Below, one piece after another: positions 1-9,222 of a stretch of DNA of 64,000 nt. Made by a program: the position numbers and the translations under genes. Positions within the stretch are counted from its first letter, which is position 1. Each line of letters begins with the position of its first letter. Below the pieces are notes generated by a model. That model worked only from the letters and a program-made list of their open reading frames with translations, made no database searches and had not been told where the DNA came from. The stretch covers positions 40,300 to 104,299 of the forward strand of contig JAQXKS010000020.1 of NCBI GenBank assembly GCA_029010575.1, written 5' to 3'. This DNA is from Bacteroidales bacterium (GTDB taxonomy: Bacteria > Bacteroidota > Bacteroidia > Bacteroidales > UBA932).

Positions 1-160
1 CGTATCCCTCCCTTGTCATACTGACTTTCCCGACAAGTTCCTCCTTATGGAAACGGGTATCTGATTTGGGGCGTCTCTCTTTTGAACTTTTAGCTTTCTT
101 GTTTTTGCTCTTCAGAATAGCTTTTTTGACTGATTTTACACCTTTAGCCATATTATTCAT
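1..160 (-). CDS. Probable ribonuclease R, N-terminal fragment (runs off the left edge)
   Basis: This is the 5' end of a leftward gene cut by the window edge. Two in-frame ATGs are possible, at 160 and 151. The visible 53 residues are very lysine-rich and are followed by GKVSMTREGY. A basic N-terminal tail leading into a 'G-x-V-x-M-T-x-x-G-Y/F' strand is how the first cold-shock domain of RNase R (RNB family, 3'-5' exoribonuclease) begins in this phylum. That match is from memory and the catalytic RNB domain lies outside the window, so the identity is tentative. It follows the ABC-F gene on the same strand after 27 bases and has its own -7 element at 172-179. Confidence 0.45.
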   Translation of the reverse strand, partial: MNNMAKGVKSVKKAILKSKNKKAKSSKERRPKSDTRFHKEELVGKVSMTREGY

Positions 161-171
161 TTTAACTAATG

Positions 172-179
172 CAAATTTA
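172..179 (-). promoter_or_regulatory. -7 promoter element for the probable RNase R gene
   Basis: On the minus strand the sequence reads TAAATTTG, matching the Bacteroidota -7 consensus TAnnTTTG. It ends 11 bases before the ATG at 160. It would let the nuclease gene be transcribed independently of the ABC-F gene upstream. Confidence 0.5.
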
Positions 180-187
180 TTAAAAAT

Positions 188-1987
188 TTACTCTGATAGT
201 TCTAGCCACATCATTTCATACTGATCTATCAGTTCTATTATCTCTCCGATTTTGCGTGAAGCATCCAAAAGTTCCTGATTACTGAGGGTCCCGCTTGAGA
301 GACTTTGCTCAATAGACTGTTTTTCGGCTTCTAACTTGGGAAGTTCAGCCTCTATCCTCTCAAGTTCCCTCTGTTGCTTCCAGGAGAGTTTTTTCTTTCC
401 GTTGGCCGAAGAGGCGACATTCATCCTTGGCTTTCCTGATGCAGAGTTTTGGGTTTTGACTGCAGGCTTTGAAGTGCGAGTCCTATCGGAATCAGCACCC
501 AGAGATTCTCGATAAGAAGAATAATTCCCCGGATAATCCTTTATTTTGCCCTCCCCGTTGAAGACAAAAAGATGATCGATAATCTTGTCCATAAAGAATC
601 TGTCATGCGAGACAATGAGAAGATTACCGGAATAGCTCCTGAGGTACTCCTCAAGAACGTTTAAGGTAACAATGTCAAGGTCATTGGTCGGTTCATCAAG
701 AATCAGAAAATTGGGAGAGGAGACAAGAATCGAAAGGAGGTACAACCTTCTCTTTTCGCCACCGCTAAGTTTCTCTATCAAGGAGTTATGCATGGAAGGA
801 GGGAAAAGAAAATAGTTAAGGAATGTCGAAGCGGATACACTCTTTCCGTCTCCCAGATGAATATGGTCGGCTATCTCCCTTATATATTCCAGCACAGTCT
901 GACCGCTTCTGAAACCGATACCACTTTGACGATAGTATCCGAAACAGACGGTGGTTCCAATATCTATTTGGCCTGAGGTAGGAGAGAGCGAACCGGTTAT
1001 CAAATCGAGAAACGTACTCTTGCCCACACCATTAGGTCCTATTATACCTACTTTTTCCCCAGGTGTGAATTTATATGAAAAGTCATTCAGGGCGCAAAAG
1101 CCATCCTCACAGTAGCTCAGATGAGAGCAGTCCACCACCTTTTTCCCGAGCCTTTGCATTCCGGCCACAATCTTTACACTCTGCTCGACAATTGTCTGAG
1201 ATGCCCTCTCTTGAAGATGTTCAAAAGCCTCTACCCTGTAGCGAGCCTTGGTCCCTCTGGCACACGGAGTCCTTCTTATCCACTCAAGTTCTCCCCTGAG
1301 AAGATTCCTTGCCCTTTGGGTGGCAGAATTGAAATTATCGACCCTCTCATCCCTCTTTTCTAGAAAATAGGAGTAGTTCCCCTCATAACGAAAAACACTT
1401 TCCATATCCAGCTCGATTATTATATTGCATACACGATCCAGAAAATATCTGTCATGAGTAACCATCAAAAGCGTCGAACGGGATCTTTTCAGATACTCTT
1501 CAAGGAACTCTATGCTCTCTATGTCAAGATGGTTGGTAGGTTCGTCCATTACCAGGAAATCGGGATTGCTGACCAAAAGAGCAGCAATGGCAACACGCTT
1601 TTTCTCGCCACCGCTCAATGCAGAGATTTTCTTCTGAACATCGTTGAGTCTTAGCTTCGAAAGGATTTCCTTGATACGGAAATCCTCTACCTCAGCCTTT
1701 TTTGCCCCGATTGTTCTGGAGACAGCCTCGAATATCGTTTCTTCGGGATCGAACTCGCTCTCCTGATCCAGAAAGGCAACCGAGATATCCTTCATGAAAC
1801 GGATCCGGCCCTCACCATCCGAACTCTCGCGACCTGCAATTATGCGCAGCATCGATGTCTTGCCAGCTCCGTTGGGTGCCACCAATGCAATCTTGTCACC
1901 CTCGTTTATGTTAAAGGATACGTTTTTGAATAACGTCCTCACACCGTAGGACTTGGATATATTTACAACTTCCAGAAAGCTTGCCAT
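188..1987 (-). CDS. uup: ABC-F family ATPase, Uup type
   Basis: A soluble protein with two ABC ATPase domains and no membrane segment. ABC-F proteins act on the ribosome (Uup, EttA and relatives) rather than in transport. Domain 1 has Walker A APNGAGKT at about residues 37-44, signature LSGGEKKR and Walker B ending MDEPTNHLD. Domain 2 has GPNGVGKST, LSGGEKRR and LDEPTNDLD. The last 70 residues are charged and predicted coiled coil, which is the Uup-type C-terminal extension. The length of 599 aa is usual. It is divergent from the ribosomal protein operon, and its own -7 box lies at 2008-2015. The family is certain; Uup rather than another ABC-F subgroup is inferred from the C-terminal coiled coil. 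Confidence 0.88.
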   Translation of the reverse strand: MASFLEVVNISKSYGVRTLFKNVSFNINEGDKIALVAPNGAGKTSMLRIIAGRESSDGEGRIRFMKDISVAFLDQESEFDPEETIFEAVSRTIGAKKAEVEDFRIKEILSKLRLNDVQKKISALSGGEKKRVAIAALLVSNPDFLVMDEPTNHLDIESIEFLEEYLKRSRSTLLMVTHDRYFLDRVCNIIIELDMESVFRYEGNYSYFLEKRDERVDNFNSATQRARNLLRGELEWIRRTPCARGTKARYRVEAFEHLQERASQTIVEQSVKIVAGMQRLGKKVVDCSHLSYCEDGFCALNDFSYKFTPGEKVGIIGPNGVGKSTFLDLITGSLSPTSGQIDIGTTVCFGYYRQSGIGFRSGQTVLEYIREIADHIHLGDGKSVSASTFLNYFLFPPSMHNSLIEKLSGGEKRRLYLLSILVSSPNFLILDEPTNDLDIVTLNVLEEYLRSYSGNLLIVSHDRFFMDKIIDHLFVFNGEGKIKDYPGNYSSYRESLGADSDRTRTSKPAVKTQNSASGKPRMNVASSANGKKKLSWKQQRELERIEAELPKLEAEKQSIEQSLSSGTLSNQELLDASRKIGEIIELIDQYEMMWLELSE

Positions 1988-2007
1988 ATATTTTTTAAAA
2001 TTTCAAG

Positions 2008-2015
2008 CAAATATA
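2008..2015 (-). promoter_or_regulatory. -7 promoter element for the ABC-F gene
   Basis: Reads TATATTTG on the minus strand, an exact match to TAnnTTTG. It lies 20 bases before the ATG at 1987 and back to back with the promoter of the ribosomal operon. Confidence 0.65.
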
Positions 2016-2026
2016 AAGGTTAAATG

Positions 2027-2057
2027 GTTGTAAATTAAAAAAATAGTGGTATATTTG
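2027..2057 (+). promoter_or_regulatory. Promoter of the rplC ribosomal protein operon
   Basis: A -33 element (TTG, 2028-2030) is followed after 19 bases by TATATTTG (2050-2057). Transcription should start near 2062-2064 and give a leader of about 60 bases. Just after the -7 box, CCAC and GTGG around 2062-2076 can pair into a short weak hairpin. No conserved leader known to me is recognisable. Confidence 0.65.
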
Positions 2058-2122
2058 CAGCCCACTTAGAAGGTGGACTATATTTAAAGAATTAATTATC
2101 AACATTTTAACAAATTAAACCA

Positions 2123-2746
2123 ATGCCTGGATTAATTGGAAAAAAAATCGGAATGACTTCCGTTTTCGATGCTGATGGAAAAAACATTCCATGCACCGTT
2201 ATTGAAGCTGGTCCGTGTGTTGTTACGCAGATTCGTACAGTAGAGAATGATGGTTATGCCGCTGTACAACTTGCCTATGACGAAATGAAAGAGAAACACA
2301 CCAGCAAGGCTCTCAAAGGCCACTTTGAAAAGGCAGGAACCACACCCAAACGCAAACTTGTAGAGTTCGCAAATGACTTCACCAATGAAGTGAAGCTGGG
2401 TGACACACTCACCGTAGCAGACGTATTCGGTTCTACCGAATGGATCGATGTAGTAGGTGTATCCAAGGGTAAAGGTTTCCAGGGTGTTGTAAAACGCCAT
2501 GGCTTCCAGGGAGTAGGTGGCCAGACCCACGGTCAGCACAACAGACTCCGTCACCCCGGTTCACTCGGTGCATCTTCATGGCCTTCAAGAGTATTCAAAG
2601 GTATGAGAATGGCCGGACAGATGGGTAATGAACGAGTAAAGGTTCAGAACCTTAAGGTTATTAAAGTTATTCCTGAGAACAACTTGGTTCTCGTGAAGGG
2701 TTCTATCCCCGGAGCAAAAGGATCTTATGTAATTTTGGAGGACTAA
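2123..2746 (+). CDS. rplC: 50S ribosomal protein L3
   Basis: L3 is an early-assembly protein of the large subunit whose long extension reaches the peptidyl-transferase centre. The N-terminus [15 protein letters not shown] is diagnostic, and the central [13 protein letters not shown] and [15 protein letters not shown] stretches are the conserved extension, including the glutamine region methylated in other bacteria. At 207 aa it is full length. It is the first gene of this operon, so the usual upstream rpsJ (S10) is missing here. It sits 4 bases before rplD, and the GGAGG near its end may serve as the rplD ribosome-binding site. Confidence 0.98.
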   Translation: MPGLIGKKIGMTSVFDADGKNIPCTVIEAGPCVVTQIRTVENDGYAAVQLAYDEMKEKHTSKALKGHFEKAGTTPKRKLVEFANDFTNEVKLGDTLTVADVFGSTEWIDVVGVSKGKGFQGVVKRHGFQGVGGQTHGQHNRLRHPGSLGASSWPSRVFKGMRMAGQMGNERVKVQNLKVIKVIPENNLVLVKGSIPGAKGSYVILED

Positions 2747-2750
2747 GAGT

Positions 2751-3377
2751 ATGGAATTATCAGTTTACAAAATTGACGGTACCGAATCAGGAAAGAAAGT
2801 AACCCTTGATTCAGAAATCTTTGGCATTCAGCCTAACGACCACGCAATCTATTTGGATGTGAAACAGTACCTCGCTAACCAGCGTCAGGGAACACACAAA
2901 ACCAAAGAAAAATCTGAAGTTGCATACAGCACCAAAAAGATGGGACGCCAAAAAGGTGGTGGAGGAGCTCGTCACGGTAGTATCAAGTCTCCTACATACG
3001 TAGGTGGTGGTACAGTATTCGGACCCAAACCTCGCGACTACAGATTCAAGCTCAACAAAAAGCTCAAACAGTTGGCCCGTTACTCAGCTCTCTCATACAA
3101 AGCTCAGGAAAATGCCATCGTTATGGTTGAGCCTTTCTCAATGGAAGCGCCTAAGACCAAAGAATTCATTCAGATTCTCAACAATTTGAATGCAAACGGA
3201 AGACGTACACTGTTCGTACTTCCCCAAATCAGTGAAAATATTTACAAGTCATCACGCAACCTTGAAAATGTCAACGTCATCACTATCGATGAAATCAACA
3301 CTTATGAAATCATGAAGTCATATCAGTTGGTTCTCGTTGACGGAGTTCAGGATATCATCGCAGAAAGACGCAAATAA
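2751..3377 (+). CDS. rplD: 50S ribosomal protein L4
   Basis: L4 lines the peptide exit tunnel and, in Escherichia coli, represses its own operon. The 208-aa protein has the conserved loop [14 protein letters not shown] that reaches into the tunnel, followed by [13 protein letters not shown]. The start ATG is preceded by a GGAGG inside the end of rplC (about 2738-2742). Order and spacing match a standard S10-type cluster. Whether L4 autoregulation exists here cannot be told from the short leader. Confidence 0.98.
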   Translation: MELSVYKIDGTESGKKVTLDSEIFGIQPNDHAIYLDVKQYLANQRQGTHKTKEKSEVAYSTKKMGRQKGGGGARHGSIKSPTYVGGGTVFGPKPRDYRFKLNKKLKQLARYSALSYKAQENAIVMVEPFSMEAPKTKEFIQILNNLNANGRRTLFVLPQISENIYKSSRNLENVNVITIDEINTYEIMKSYQLVLVDGVQDIIAERRK

Positions 3378-3389
3378 CCGTAGGATAAA

Positions 3390-3680
3390 ATGGGAATTTT
3401 GATTAAGCCTATAGTAACAGAAAAATTGACGATTCAGGGCGATAAATTGAATCGTTACGGTTTCATTGTTGACCGCAATGCCAATAAGATAGAGATCAAA
3501 AAAGCGGTCGAAGAACACTATGGAGTAACGGTAAAAGACGTAAATACCGTTAATTATCACGGAAAACGTAAAAGCCGCTACACCAAAGCGGGTTTATTGA
3601 CAGGACGTGCCAACCACTACAAGAAAGCGTACGTGACATTGGCAGGTGAAGATAAGATTGATTTCTACAGCAACATTTAA
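3390..3680 (+). CDS. rplW: 50S ribosomal protein L23
   Basis: L23 sits at the exit of the polypeptide tunnel and is the docking site for trigger factor and the signal recognition particle. The 96-aa product starts [14 protein letters not shown] and contains the conserved [10 protein letters not shown] strand and the RKSRYTKAG loop. It lies 12 bases after rplD and 4 bases before rplB. No unusual feature is visible. Confidence 0.97.
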   Translation: MGILIKPIVTEKLTIQGDKLNRYGFIVDRNANKIEIKKAVEEHYGVTVKDVNTVNYHGKRKSRYTKAGLLTGRANHYKKAYVTLAGEDKIDFYSNI

Positions 3681-3684
3681 TCCT

Positions 3685-4509
3685 ATGGCAGTACGTAAAT
3701 TCAAACCGACAACACCCGGTACAAGAAATAAAATCATCAGCGCATTCAGCGAAATTACTTGCACAACCCCTGAAAAATCTCTTCTCGAACCCTTGAGAAA
3801 GACAGGTGGTCGTAACAACACCGGTAAAATGACTATGCGCTACATCGGTGGCGGTCACAAGAGAATGTATCGTATCATCGACTTCCTTCGTGACAAAGAC
3901 AACTGTCCTGCTACCGTAAAGACTATTGAGTATGACCCTAACCGCAGTGCTCGCATTGCATTGGTTGTTTACGCTGACGGAGAAAAGAGATATATCATCG
4001 CTCCTCAGGGTATCCAGGTAGGCCAGACCATCATGTCAGGATCAGGAGTGGCTCCCGAAGTCGGAAACACTCTTCCCCTCTCTGAAATTCCCCTCGGAAC
4101 AGACATCCACAATATCGAGCTTCGTCCCGGACAGGGTGCCGCAATGGCACGTTCAGCCGGAGCTTACGCACAGCTCACAGCACGTGAAGGCAAACACGCC
4201 ATTCTCCGCCTCCCTTCAGGTGAAACAAGAATGGTTCTCGTAACCTGCCGTGCAACCGTAGGTGTCGTTTCCAACTCTGACCACAACCTCGAATCTTCAG
4301 GTAAGGCAGGACGCAGCCGTTGGCTCGGACGCAGACCTCGAAACAGAGGTGTTGTGATGAACCCTGTAGATCACCCTATGGGTGGTGGTGAAGGACGTGC
4401 ATCAGGAGGACACCCTCGCTCACGCAAAGGTATTCCTGCTAAGGGCTACAAGACACGTAACCCTAAGGCTACTTCCAATAAGTTTATCATAGAAAGACGT
4501 AAAAAATAG
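3685..4509 (+). CDS. rplB: 50S ribosomal protein L2
   Basis: L2 is a universally conserved protein needed for subunit association and peptidyl transfer. The start was placed at the ATG at 3685 ([16 protein letters not shown]), which gives 274 aa, the family length. A longer reading frame back to 3646 would run into rplW and adds no conserved residues. The C-terminal [20 protein letters not shown] contains the conserved histidine (H-P-M-G-G-G-E-G) near the peptidyl-transferase centre. The tail is rich in Arg and Lys, as expected for rRNA contact. Confidence 0.98.
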   Translation: MAVRKFKPTTPGTRNKIISAFSEITCTTPEKSLLEPLRKTGGRNNTGKMTMRYIGGGHKRMYRIIDFLRDKDNCPATVKTIEYDPNRSARIALVVYADGEKRYIIAPQGIQVGQTIMSGSGVAPEVGNTLPLSEIPLGTDIHNIELRPGQGAAMARSAGAYAQLTAREGKHAILRLPSGETRMVLVTCRATVGVVSNSDHNLESSGKAGRSRWLGRRPRNRGVVMNPVDHPMGGGEGRASGGHPRSRKGIPAKGYKTRNPKATSNKFIIERRKK

Positions 4510-4527
4510 GAATAAATTCAGAGAATT

Positions 4528-4794
4528 ATGAGTAGATCACTTAGAAAAGGTCCCTACATTCAGGCTGCACTCGAAAAGAGAGTTATTGCAATGAATGAAG
4601 GAACTATGAAAAAAGAAGTTATTAAAACTTGGTCTCGCGCCAGTTTGATCTCCCCTGACTTCGTAGGTCATACCATCGCGGTTCATAACGGAAATAAATT
4701 TATTCCGGTTTATGTTACTGAAAATATGGTAGGTCACAAGCTTGGTGAATTTGCACCAACCCGTACCTTCAAAGGCCATTCGGGTAATCGTTAA
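4528..4794 (+). CDS. rpsS: 30S ribosomal protein S19
   Basis: S19 is a small-subunit head protein that binds 16S rRNA with S13. The 88-aa product begins [12 protein letters not shown] and contains the conserved [22 protein letters not shown] region and the C-terminal [16 protein letters not shown]. It is full length and lies 18 bases after rplB in the usual cluster order. Confidence 0.98.
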   Translation: MSRSLRKGPYIQAALEKRVIAMNEGTMKKEVIKTWSRASLISPDFVGHTIAVHNGNKFIPVYVTENMVGHKLGEFAPTRTFKGHSGNR

Positions 4795-4819
4795 TCAATT
4801 AATGTAAAGAGTTACAATA

Positions 4820-5248
4820 ATGGGATCTCGTAAAAAAGAAATGGCCGACAGGCTTAAAGAAATAAAGAAAGTCACAGCGATCGCGAAGCTCAATGACGTT
4901 CCCACATCCCCCCGCAAGATGCGTCTTGTTGCGGATATGATTAGAGGCGTTGAAGTAAACCGCGCATTGGACATACTCAAATATACCAAGAGAGAAGCTG
5001 CAGGACGTCTGGAAAAACTCCTCCGTTCAGCAATTGCAAACTGGGAAGCTAAGAACGAAGGCGACAAAGCTCTCGAAAACGGTGAAGTAATCGTAAAGAG
5101 CATTATGGTAGGTCAGGGCAGCACCCTCAAACGTATCCGTACAGCTCCTCAGGGACGCGCGGCACGTATCCGCAAACGCTCTAACCACGTAACTATCATC
5201 GTGGGTGTAAAAGAAGTTAAAGAAACCGTAGCAAAACAGGAGGAATAA
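4820..5248 (+). CDS. rplV: 50S ribosomal protein L22
   Basis: L22 lines the exit tunnel; its beta-hairpin loop is where macrolide-resistance changes arise in other bacteria. The 142-aa protein has the conserved [17 protein letters not shown] start of the core and the C-terminal [21 protein letters not shown] hairpin segment. A basic N-terminal extension of about 20 residues precedes the core, as is usual in this phylum. It ends 3 bases before rpsC, and a GGAGG at its 3' end (5240-5244) is placed as the rpsC ribosome-binding site. Confidence 0.97.
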   Translation: MGSRKKEMADRLKEIKKVTAIAKLNDVPTSPRKMRLVADMIRGVEVNRALDILKYTKREAAGRLEKLLRSAIANWEAKNEGDKALENGEVIVKSIMVGQGSTLKRIRTAPQGRAARIRKRSNHVTIIVGVKEVKETVAKQEE

Positions 5249-5251
5249 ACA

Positions 5252-6019
5252 ATGGGACAGAAGATTAATCCTATATCAAACAGAGTCGGTATAATCCGTG
5301 GTTGGGACTCCAATTGGTACGGCGGAAAAGATTATGCTGCAAAGATTCTCGAAGATTCAAAGATTCGTGAATATATCTACGCACGTATCACCAAAGCGAA
5401 CCTCTCAAAAATCGTTATAGAAAGGACCCTCAAACTCATTACTGTTACTATCCACACCTCAAAACCCGGTCTGATTATCGGTAAAGGTGGTCAGGAAGTA
5501 GACAAACTTAAAGAAGAGTTGAAGAAAATTTCTAACAAAGAGGTTCAGATCAATATCTTCGAAGTAAAGAGACCTGATATTGACGCAAATATCGTTGCGA
5601 ACAACATCGCACGCCAGGTAGAGGGACGTGTGTCTTACCGTCGCGCAATCAAGATGGCTATCGCAGGTGCAATGCGTTCAGGTGCTGAAGGTATAAAGGT
5701 TCTCATCAGCGGCCGTTTGGGCGGTGCAGAAATGGCAAGAAGAGAACTCTACAAGGAAGGAAGAACTCCCCTCCATACCTTCCGTGCTGATATTGACTAC
5801 GCATTGGCTGAGGCTCATACCAAGGTAGGTGTTCTCGGTATCAAAGTATGGATCTGCAACGGTGAAGTTTACGGAAAACGTGACCTCTCCCCCAATGCCG
5901 GTGTTGCAGCCAACGCAGCTCCCGCAAACAATAGTCGTCAGGAAGGCCGTCGTGGCCGTGGCGACAGACGTCGTGACAGACGCCCTCGCGGAAACCGTGA
6001 AAACAACAACGCACAGTAA
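5252..6019 (+). CDS. rpsC: 30S ribosomal protein S3, last gene of the truncated operon
   Basis: S3 forms part of the mRNA entry tunnel and has helicase activity with S4 and S5. The 255-aa protein starts [20 protein letters not shown], contains the KH-domain motif [18 protein letters not shown] at about residues 75-92, and the C-terminal ribosomal S3 core ([12 protein letters not shown]). The last 30 residues are a low-complexity Arg/Gly/Asn tail ([20 protein letters not shown]), longer than in E. coli but common in Bacteroidota. The usual next gene rplP is absent: a terminator hairpin follows 33 bases downstream. Confidence 0.97.
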   Translation: MGQKINPISNRVGIIRGWDSNWYGGKDYAAKILEDSKIREYIYARITKANLSKIVIERTLKLITVTIHTSKPGLIIGKGGQEVDKLKEELKKISNKEVQINIFEVKRPDIDANIVANNIARQVEGRVSYRRAIKMAIAGAMRSGAEGIKVLISGRLGGAEMARRELYKEGRTPLHTFRADIDYALAEAHTKVGVLGIKVWICNGEVYGKRDLSPNAGVAANAAPANNSRQEGRRGRGDRRRDRRPRGNRENNNAQ

Positions 6020-6052
6020 AATACAGCAGTATTTTATAATAATCAACTTGAG

Positions 6053-6088
6053 AAGACCGGTACTCTTACAAAGGGGGCCGGTCTTTTT
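6053..6088 (+). terminator. Rho-independent terminator after rpsC
   Basis: AAGACCGG (6053-6060) pairs with CCGGTCTT (6078-6085) and is followed by a T run. The loop is 17 bases. It closes the ribosomal operon before feoAB, which argues that the operon truly ends here. Confidence 0.8.
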
Positions 6089-6109
6089 ACAAATACCAAA
6101 TAATAGGTA

Positions 6110-6140
6110 TTGCCCGCAAGGGCTAATGGAGTTATCTTTG
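6110..6140 (+). promoter_or_regulatory. Promoter of feoAB, ending 5 bases before the start codon
   Basis: TTG (6110-6112), a 20-base spacer, then TATCTTTG (6133-6140). Only TAGAC separates the -7 box from the ATG at 6146, so the mRNA would start at or next to the start codon and be leaderless or nearly so. Confidence 0.6.
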
Positions 6141-6145
6141 TAGAC

Positions 6146-8503
6146 ATGAAATTATCGGAACTTAAAACAAACGAACATGGCATCATTGTCAAGACCAATG
6201 GCCACGGATCATTCAGAAGAAGAATTGCCGAGATGGGATTCATTAAAGGGAATGATGTTCGTGTAGTTCTGAATGCTCCCTTGAAAGACCCCATTGAGTA
6301 TGAGGTCATCGGTTACAAGATCTCACTCAGGAGAGAAGAGGCTGAAAAAATAGAGGTTGTGAGCGAAAGTGAAGCAAAGGAGATTTTGGGGAACCGAAAG
6401 GAGAAGGAGGCACTCACCTTCACTACATATAATGAGGAATTTCATTCACGAATGAAGGAACTCGCAGAGGAGAGAAGACATACCATAAGAGTGGCATTGG
6501 TCGGCAATCCCAACTGCGGAAAAACTTCCCTTTTCAATATAGCATCAGGCAGTCACGAACATGTAGGGAACTATAGCGGAGTGACTGTAGACGCAAAGAC
6601 AGGCAACTTCGTACACAATGGATACCGTTTTGAAATAACAGATCTTCCCGGTACATACTCACTTTCGGCATACAGTCCTGAAGAACTGTACGTGAGACGG
6701 CATCTTTTCGAAAAGACACCGGACGTAATAGTAAACGTTCTGGACTCATCCAATCTTCAGAGAAATATGCTTCTTACCACACAGCTCATAGACATGGATA
6801 TGAGGGTGGTTATTGCACTGAACATGTACGATGAGCTCGAGGCCTCTGGTAATAAACTGGACATCACCACTTTTGGACACTTACTGGGTATTCCTGCAGT
6901 ACCTACAGTAAGCAAGAGTGGAAAGGGAATCAAGGAACTTTTCGATACTATTATAAAAGTTTATGAAACGAATGACCCTGCTACGGCAAGGCATATCCAT
7001 ATCAATCATGGCAAAGAGATAGAATCCGCTATCGTCGCAATACAGAAACTCATCAAGCAAAACGAGTCCATAAAACGCAAATTCTCTACCAGATATCTTG
7101 CCATAAAATACCTCGAACACGACACACAAATCGAGAAGAACATAGAGTCACTCCCGAACAGAAACGACATCATAGCCCTTAGAGTGGAACTTGAGCACAG
7201 AATGGAAAGACTCCTTGGGACTACGATAGAGTCCGCCATTATTGATGCAAAATATGGCTTCATCCAGGGAGCGCTGAAGGAGACATTTACACCCTCACAG
7301 AAGAGTAAACACACCTCCATCACCGACAAAATAGATGCTCTGGTTACTAACAAGTGGCTTGCGTTCCCCATTTTCATAATCGCACTCTTTATCACATTTG
7401 AGGCGACCTTTTCACTGGGAAATTACCCTATGGAATGGATTCAATGGCTGGTTGATTGCATCGCCGCATTTGTCTCCGAGAGGATGCAGGACGGATGGCT
7501 TAAAGACCTTATCACCGATGGTATAATAGGTGGAGTAGGCAGTGTACTGGTATTTTTGCCCAACATCATGATACTCTACTTATTCATCTCACTGATGGAA
7601 GACTCCGGCTATATGGCTCGTACAGCTTTCATTATGGACAAGCTGATGCACAAGATGGGGCTCCACGGCAAGTCCTTCATTCCGATGATTATGGGATTCG
7701 GTTGCAATGTTCCTGCAATTACCGCAACCAGAACTATAGAGAACCCTAAAAGCAGGCTTCTTACTATACTGATACTGCCTTTAATCTCATGTTCGGGCCG
7801 TCTGCCAATCTATATAATGATGACAGGAGCCTTCTTCCCTGCAAACGGAGCATTGGTGATGATGGGTATTTACCTGCTGGGAATAACTCTTGCAATAATA
7901 GGAGCAAAGGTGATGTACAGATTTATTGACAGCCACGACCTGCCCTTTGTCATGGAGCTCCCCCCCTACAGAGTCCCGACTGCAAAATCGATATTCAGAC
8001 ACACTTGGGAAAAAGGCAAACAATATCTGCAGAAGATGGGTGGAATCATACTTGTAGCATCGCTAATAATCTGGACATTAGGATATTTTCCAAGAAACAA
8101 TGGTGATATGACACCAGCCCAACAACATGAACAATCATACATAGGAAAAATAGGCAAAAGCATCGAGCCTATACTTGAACCAATAGGAATGAACTGGCAA
8201 TCAGGCGTTGCCATCCTTTCCGGAATTGCTGCGAAAGAGCTTATAGTAAGCACAATGGGCGTTCTATACAGTACTGATGAATCTGACTCACTGCAGAGCG
8301 CACTTCAGTCCACCATCACCCCTGCAGGCGCTTTGTCATTCATGGTATTTGTTTTGCTATACTTCCCATGTATAGCAACATTTATTGCAATAAAACAGGA
8401 GAGCGGCAGATGGAAATGGGCGATACTAACAGCAATATACACACTGGTACTCGCTTGGATAACCTCCTTTGCGGTTTACCACCTGGCACTTTTATTATTA
8501 TGA
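6146..8503 (+). CDS. feoB: Ferrous iron transporter FeoB with N-terminal FeoA domain
   Basis: FeoB imports Fe2+ across the inner membrane. The protein is a fusion: a FeoA-type SH3 domain (about residues 1-75), a linker, then the FeoB G domain with G1 GNPNCGKT (about 120-127), G3 DLPG and G4 NMYDE, and the polytopic C-terminal region. Two pore-type motifs with cysteine are present, GFGCNVPAI and SCSGRLPIY. The start at 6146 is chosen because MKLSEL opens the FeoA domain; an upstream in-frame codon at 6110 lies inside the promoter. Length is 785 aa. It overlaps the next gene by ATGA (8500-8503), so the two are translationally coupled. FeoA-FeoB fusions are common in Bacteroidales. Confidence 0.95.
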   Translation: MKLSELKTNEHGIIVKTNGHGSFRRRIAEMGFIKGNDVRVVLNAPLKDPIEYEVIGYKISLRREEAEKIEVVSESEAKEILGNRKEKEALTFTTYNEEFHSRMKELAEERRHTIRVALVGNPNCGKTSLFNIASGSHEHVGNYSGVTVDAKTGNFVHNGYRFEITDLPGTYSLSAYSPEELYVRRHLFEKTPDVIVNVLDSSNLQRNMLLTTQLIDMDMRVVIALNMYDELEASGNKLDITTFGHLLGIPAVPTVSKSGKGIKELFDTIIKVYETNDPATARHIHINHGKEIESAIVAIQKLIKQNESIKRKFSTRYLAIKYLEHDTQIEKNIESLPNRNDIIALRVELEHRMERLLGTTIESAIIDAKYGFIQGALKETFTPSQKSKHTSITDKIDALVTNKWLAFPIFIIALFITFEATFSLGNYPMEWIQWLVDCIAAFVSERMQDGWLKDLITDGIIGGVGSVLVFLPNIMILYLFISLMEDSGYMARTAFIMDKLMHKMGLHGKSFIPMIMGFGCNVPAITATRTIENPKSRLLTILILPLISCSGRLPIYIMMTGAFFPANGALVMMGIYLLGITLAIIGAKVMYRFIDSHDLPFVMELPPYRVPTAKSIFRHTWEKGKQYLQKMGGIILVASLIIWTLGYFPRNNGDMTPAQQHEQSYIGKIGKSIEPILEPIGMNWQSGVAILSGIAAKELIVSTMGVLYSTDESDSLQSALQSTITPAGALSFMVFVLLYFPCIATFIAIKQESGRWKWAILTAIYTLVLAWITSFAVYHLALLLL

Positions 8504-9222
8504 ATATATACGAAATAGAACACAACAGGGAAATAGTATATCCTAACACCAGAATGGCTGATGTCATAGAGGCAGATTACAGGATACTTCCCCTCCTTTA
8601 TAGGATGGGAATTGAACTCGGATTTGCAGAGAAGAGCATAAGTGAGGTCTGCTGCCAGAGCGGTATCAACCCCAACTCATTTCTCCTGATATGCAACACG
8701 TATCTCCTTACAAACTACTCTCCCTCGTCCGAACTCATCTGTAATGCAAATCCTACAGACCTGATAAAATACCTCTCATCATCACACTCATACTATCTTA
8801 ACGAATGTATCCGTGAATTGGAGAGACTTATTGACAAAGTGGCTTCAGACCTCCCGGGCAACCAGCGCGAGCTCATCACGACCTTCTACAAAGTCTATCG
8901 CAAAGAGCTCGAAAACCATTTCAGCTACGAAGAGGAAATAGTGTTCCCTTATATAAATAGGGTTATTAAGCACAAAGAAGAGAATGAAAAGTTCACAATC
9001 GGCACATTCAAAAATAACCATAGCAATGTAGATGAAAAGATTAACGACCTCAAAAGCATAGTGATGAAATACATCCACTCTACAGGCAACCGTTTCGAAT
9101 CCATGCAGCTCCTTTCAACTCTCTACATTCTGGAGAGGGATCTTATGAAACATACATTCATAGAAGACCATATCCTAATACCAATGATAAATCTTCTGGA
9201 ACAGAGTCATGACAGCCAATAA
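8500..9222 (+). CDS. RIC/YtfE-like di-iron hemerythrin-domain protein
   Basis: A 240-aa cytoplasmic protein related to RIC proteins (YtfE, ScdA), which repair iron centres after nitrosative or oxidative damage. Residues 1-65 resemble the ScdA N-terminal domain (ADVIEADYRILPLLYRMGI), but the usual Cys-Cys pair is replaced (GIELGFAE); a CC occurs later in SEVCCQSGI. The C-terminal hemerythrin domain keeps the ligands: H in SHSYYLN, HFSYEEE (HxxxE), NNHSN, and HTFIEDH (HxxxE plus H). The start at 8500 overlaps the feoB stop; longer frames lie wholly inside feoB. Cotranscription with feoAB suggests coupling of iron uptake to redox or NO stress. The function is inferred from the family. Confidence 0.82.
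   Translation: MNIYEIEHNREIVYPNTRMADVIEADYRILPLLYRMGIELGFAEKSISEVCCQSGINPNSFLLICNTYLLTNYSPSSELICNANPTDLIKYLSSSHSYYLNECIRELERLIDKVASDLPGNQRELITTFYKVYRKELENHFSYEEEIVFPYINRVIKHKEENEKFTIGTFKNNHSNVDEKINDLKSIVMKYIHSTGNRFESMQLLSTLYILERDLMKHTFIEDHILIPMINLLEQSHDSQ

Noticed and set aside
8484..8500. TGGCACTTTTATTATTA as a sigma54 -24/-12 promoter
   Set aside because: The -12 GC element is missing and the site lies in the coding end of feoB.
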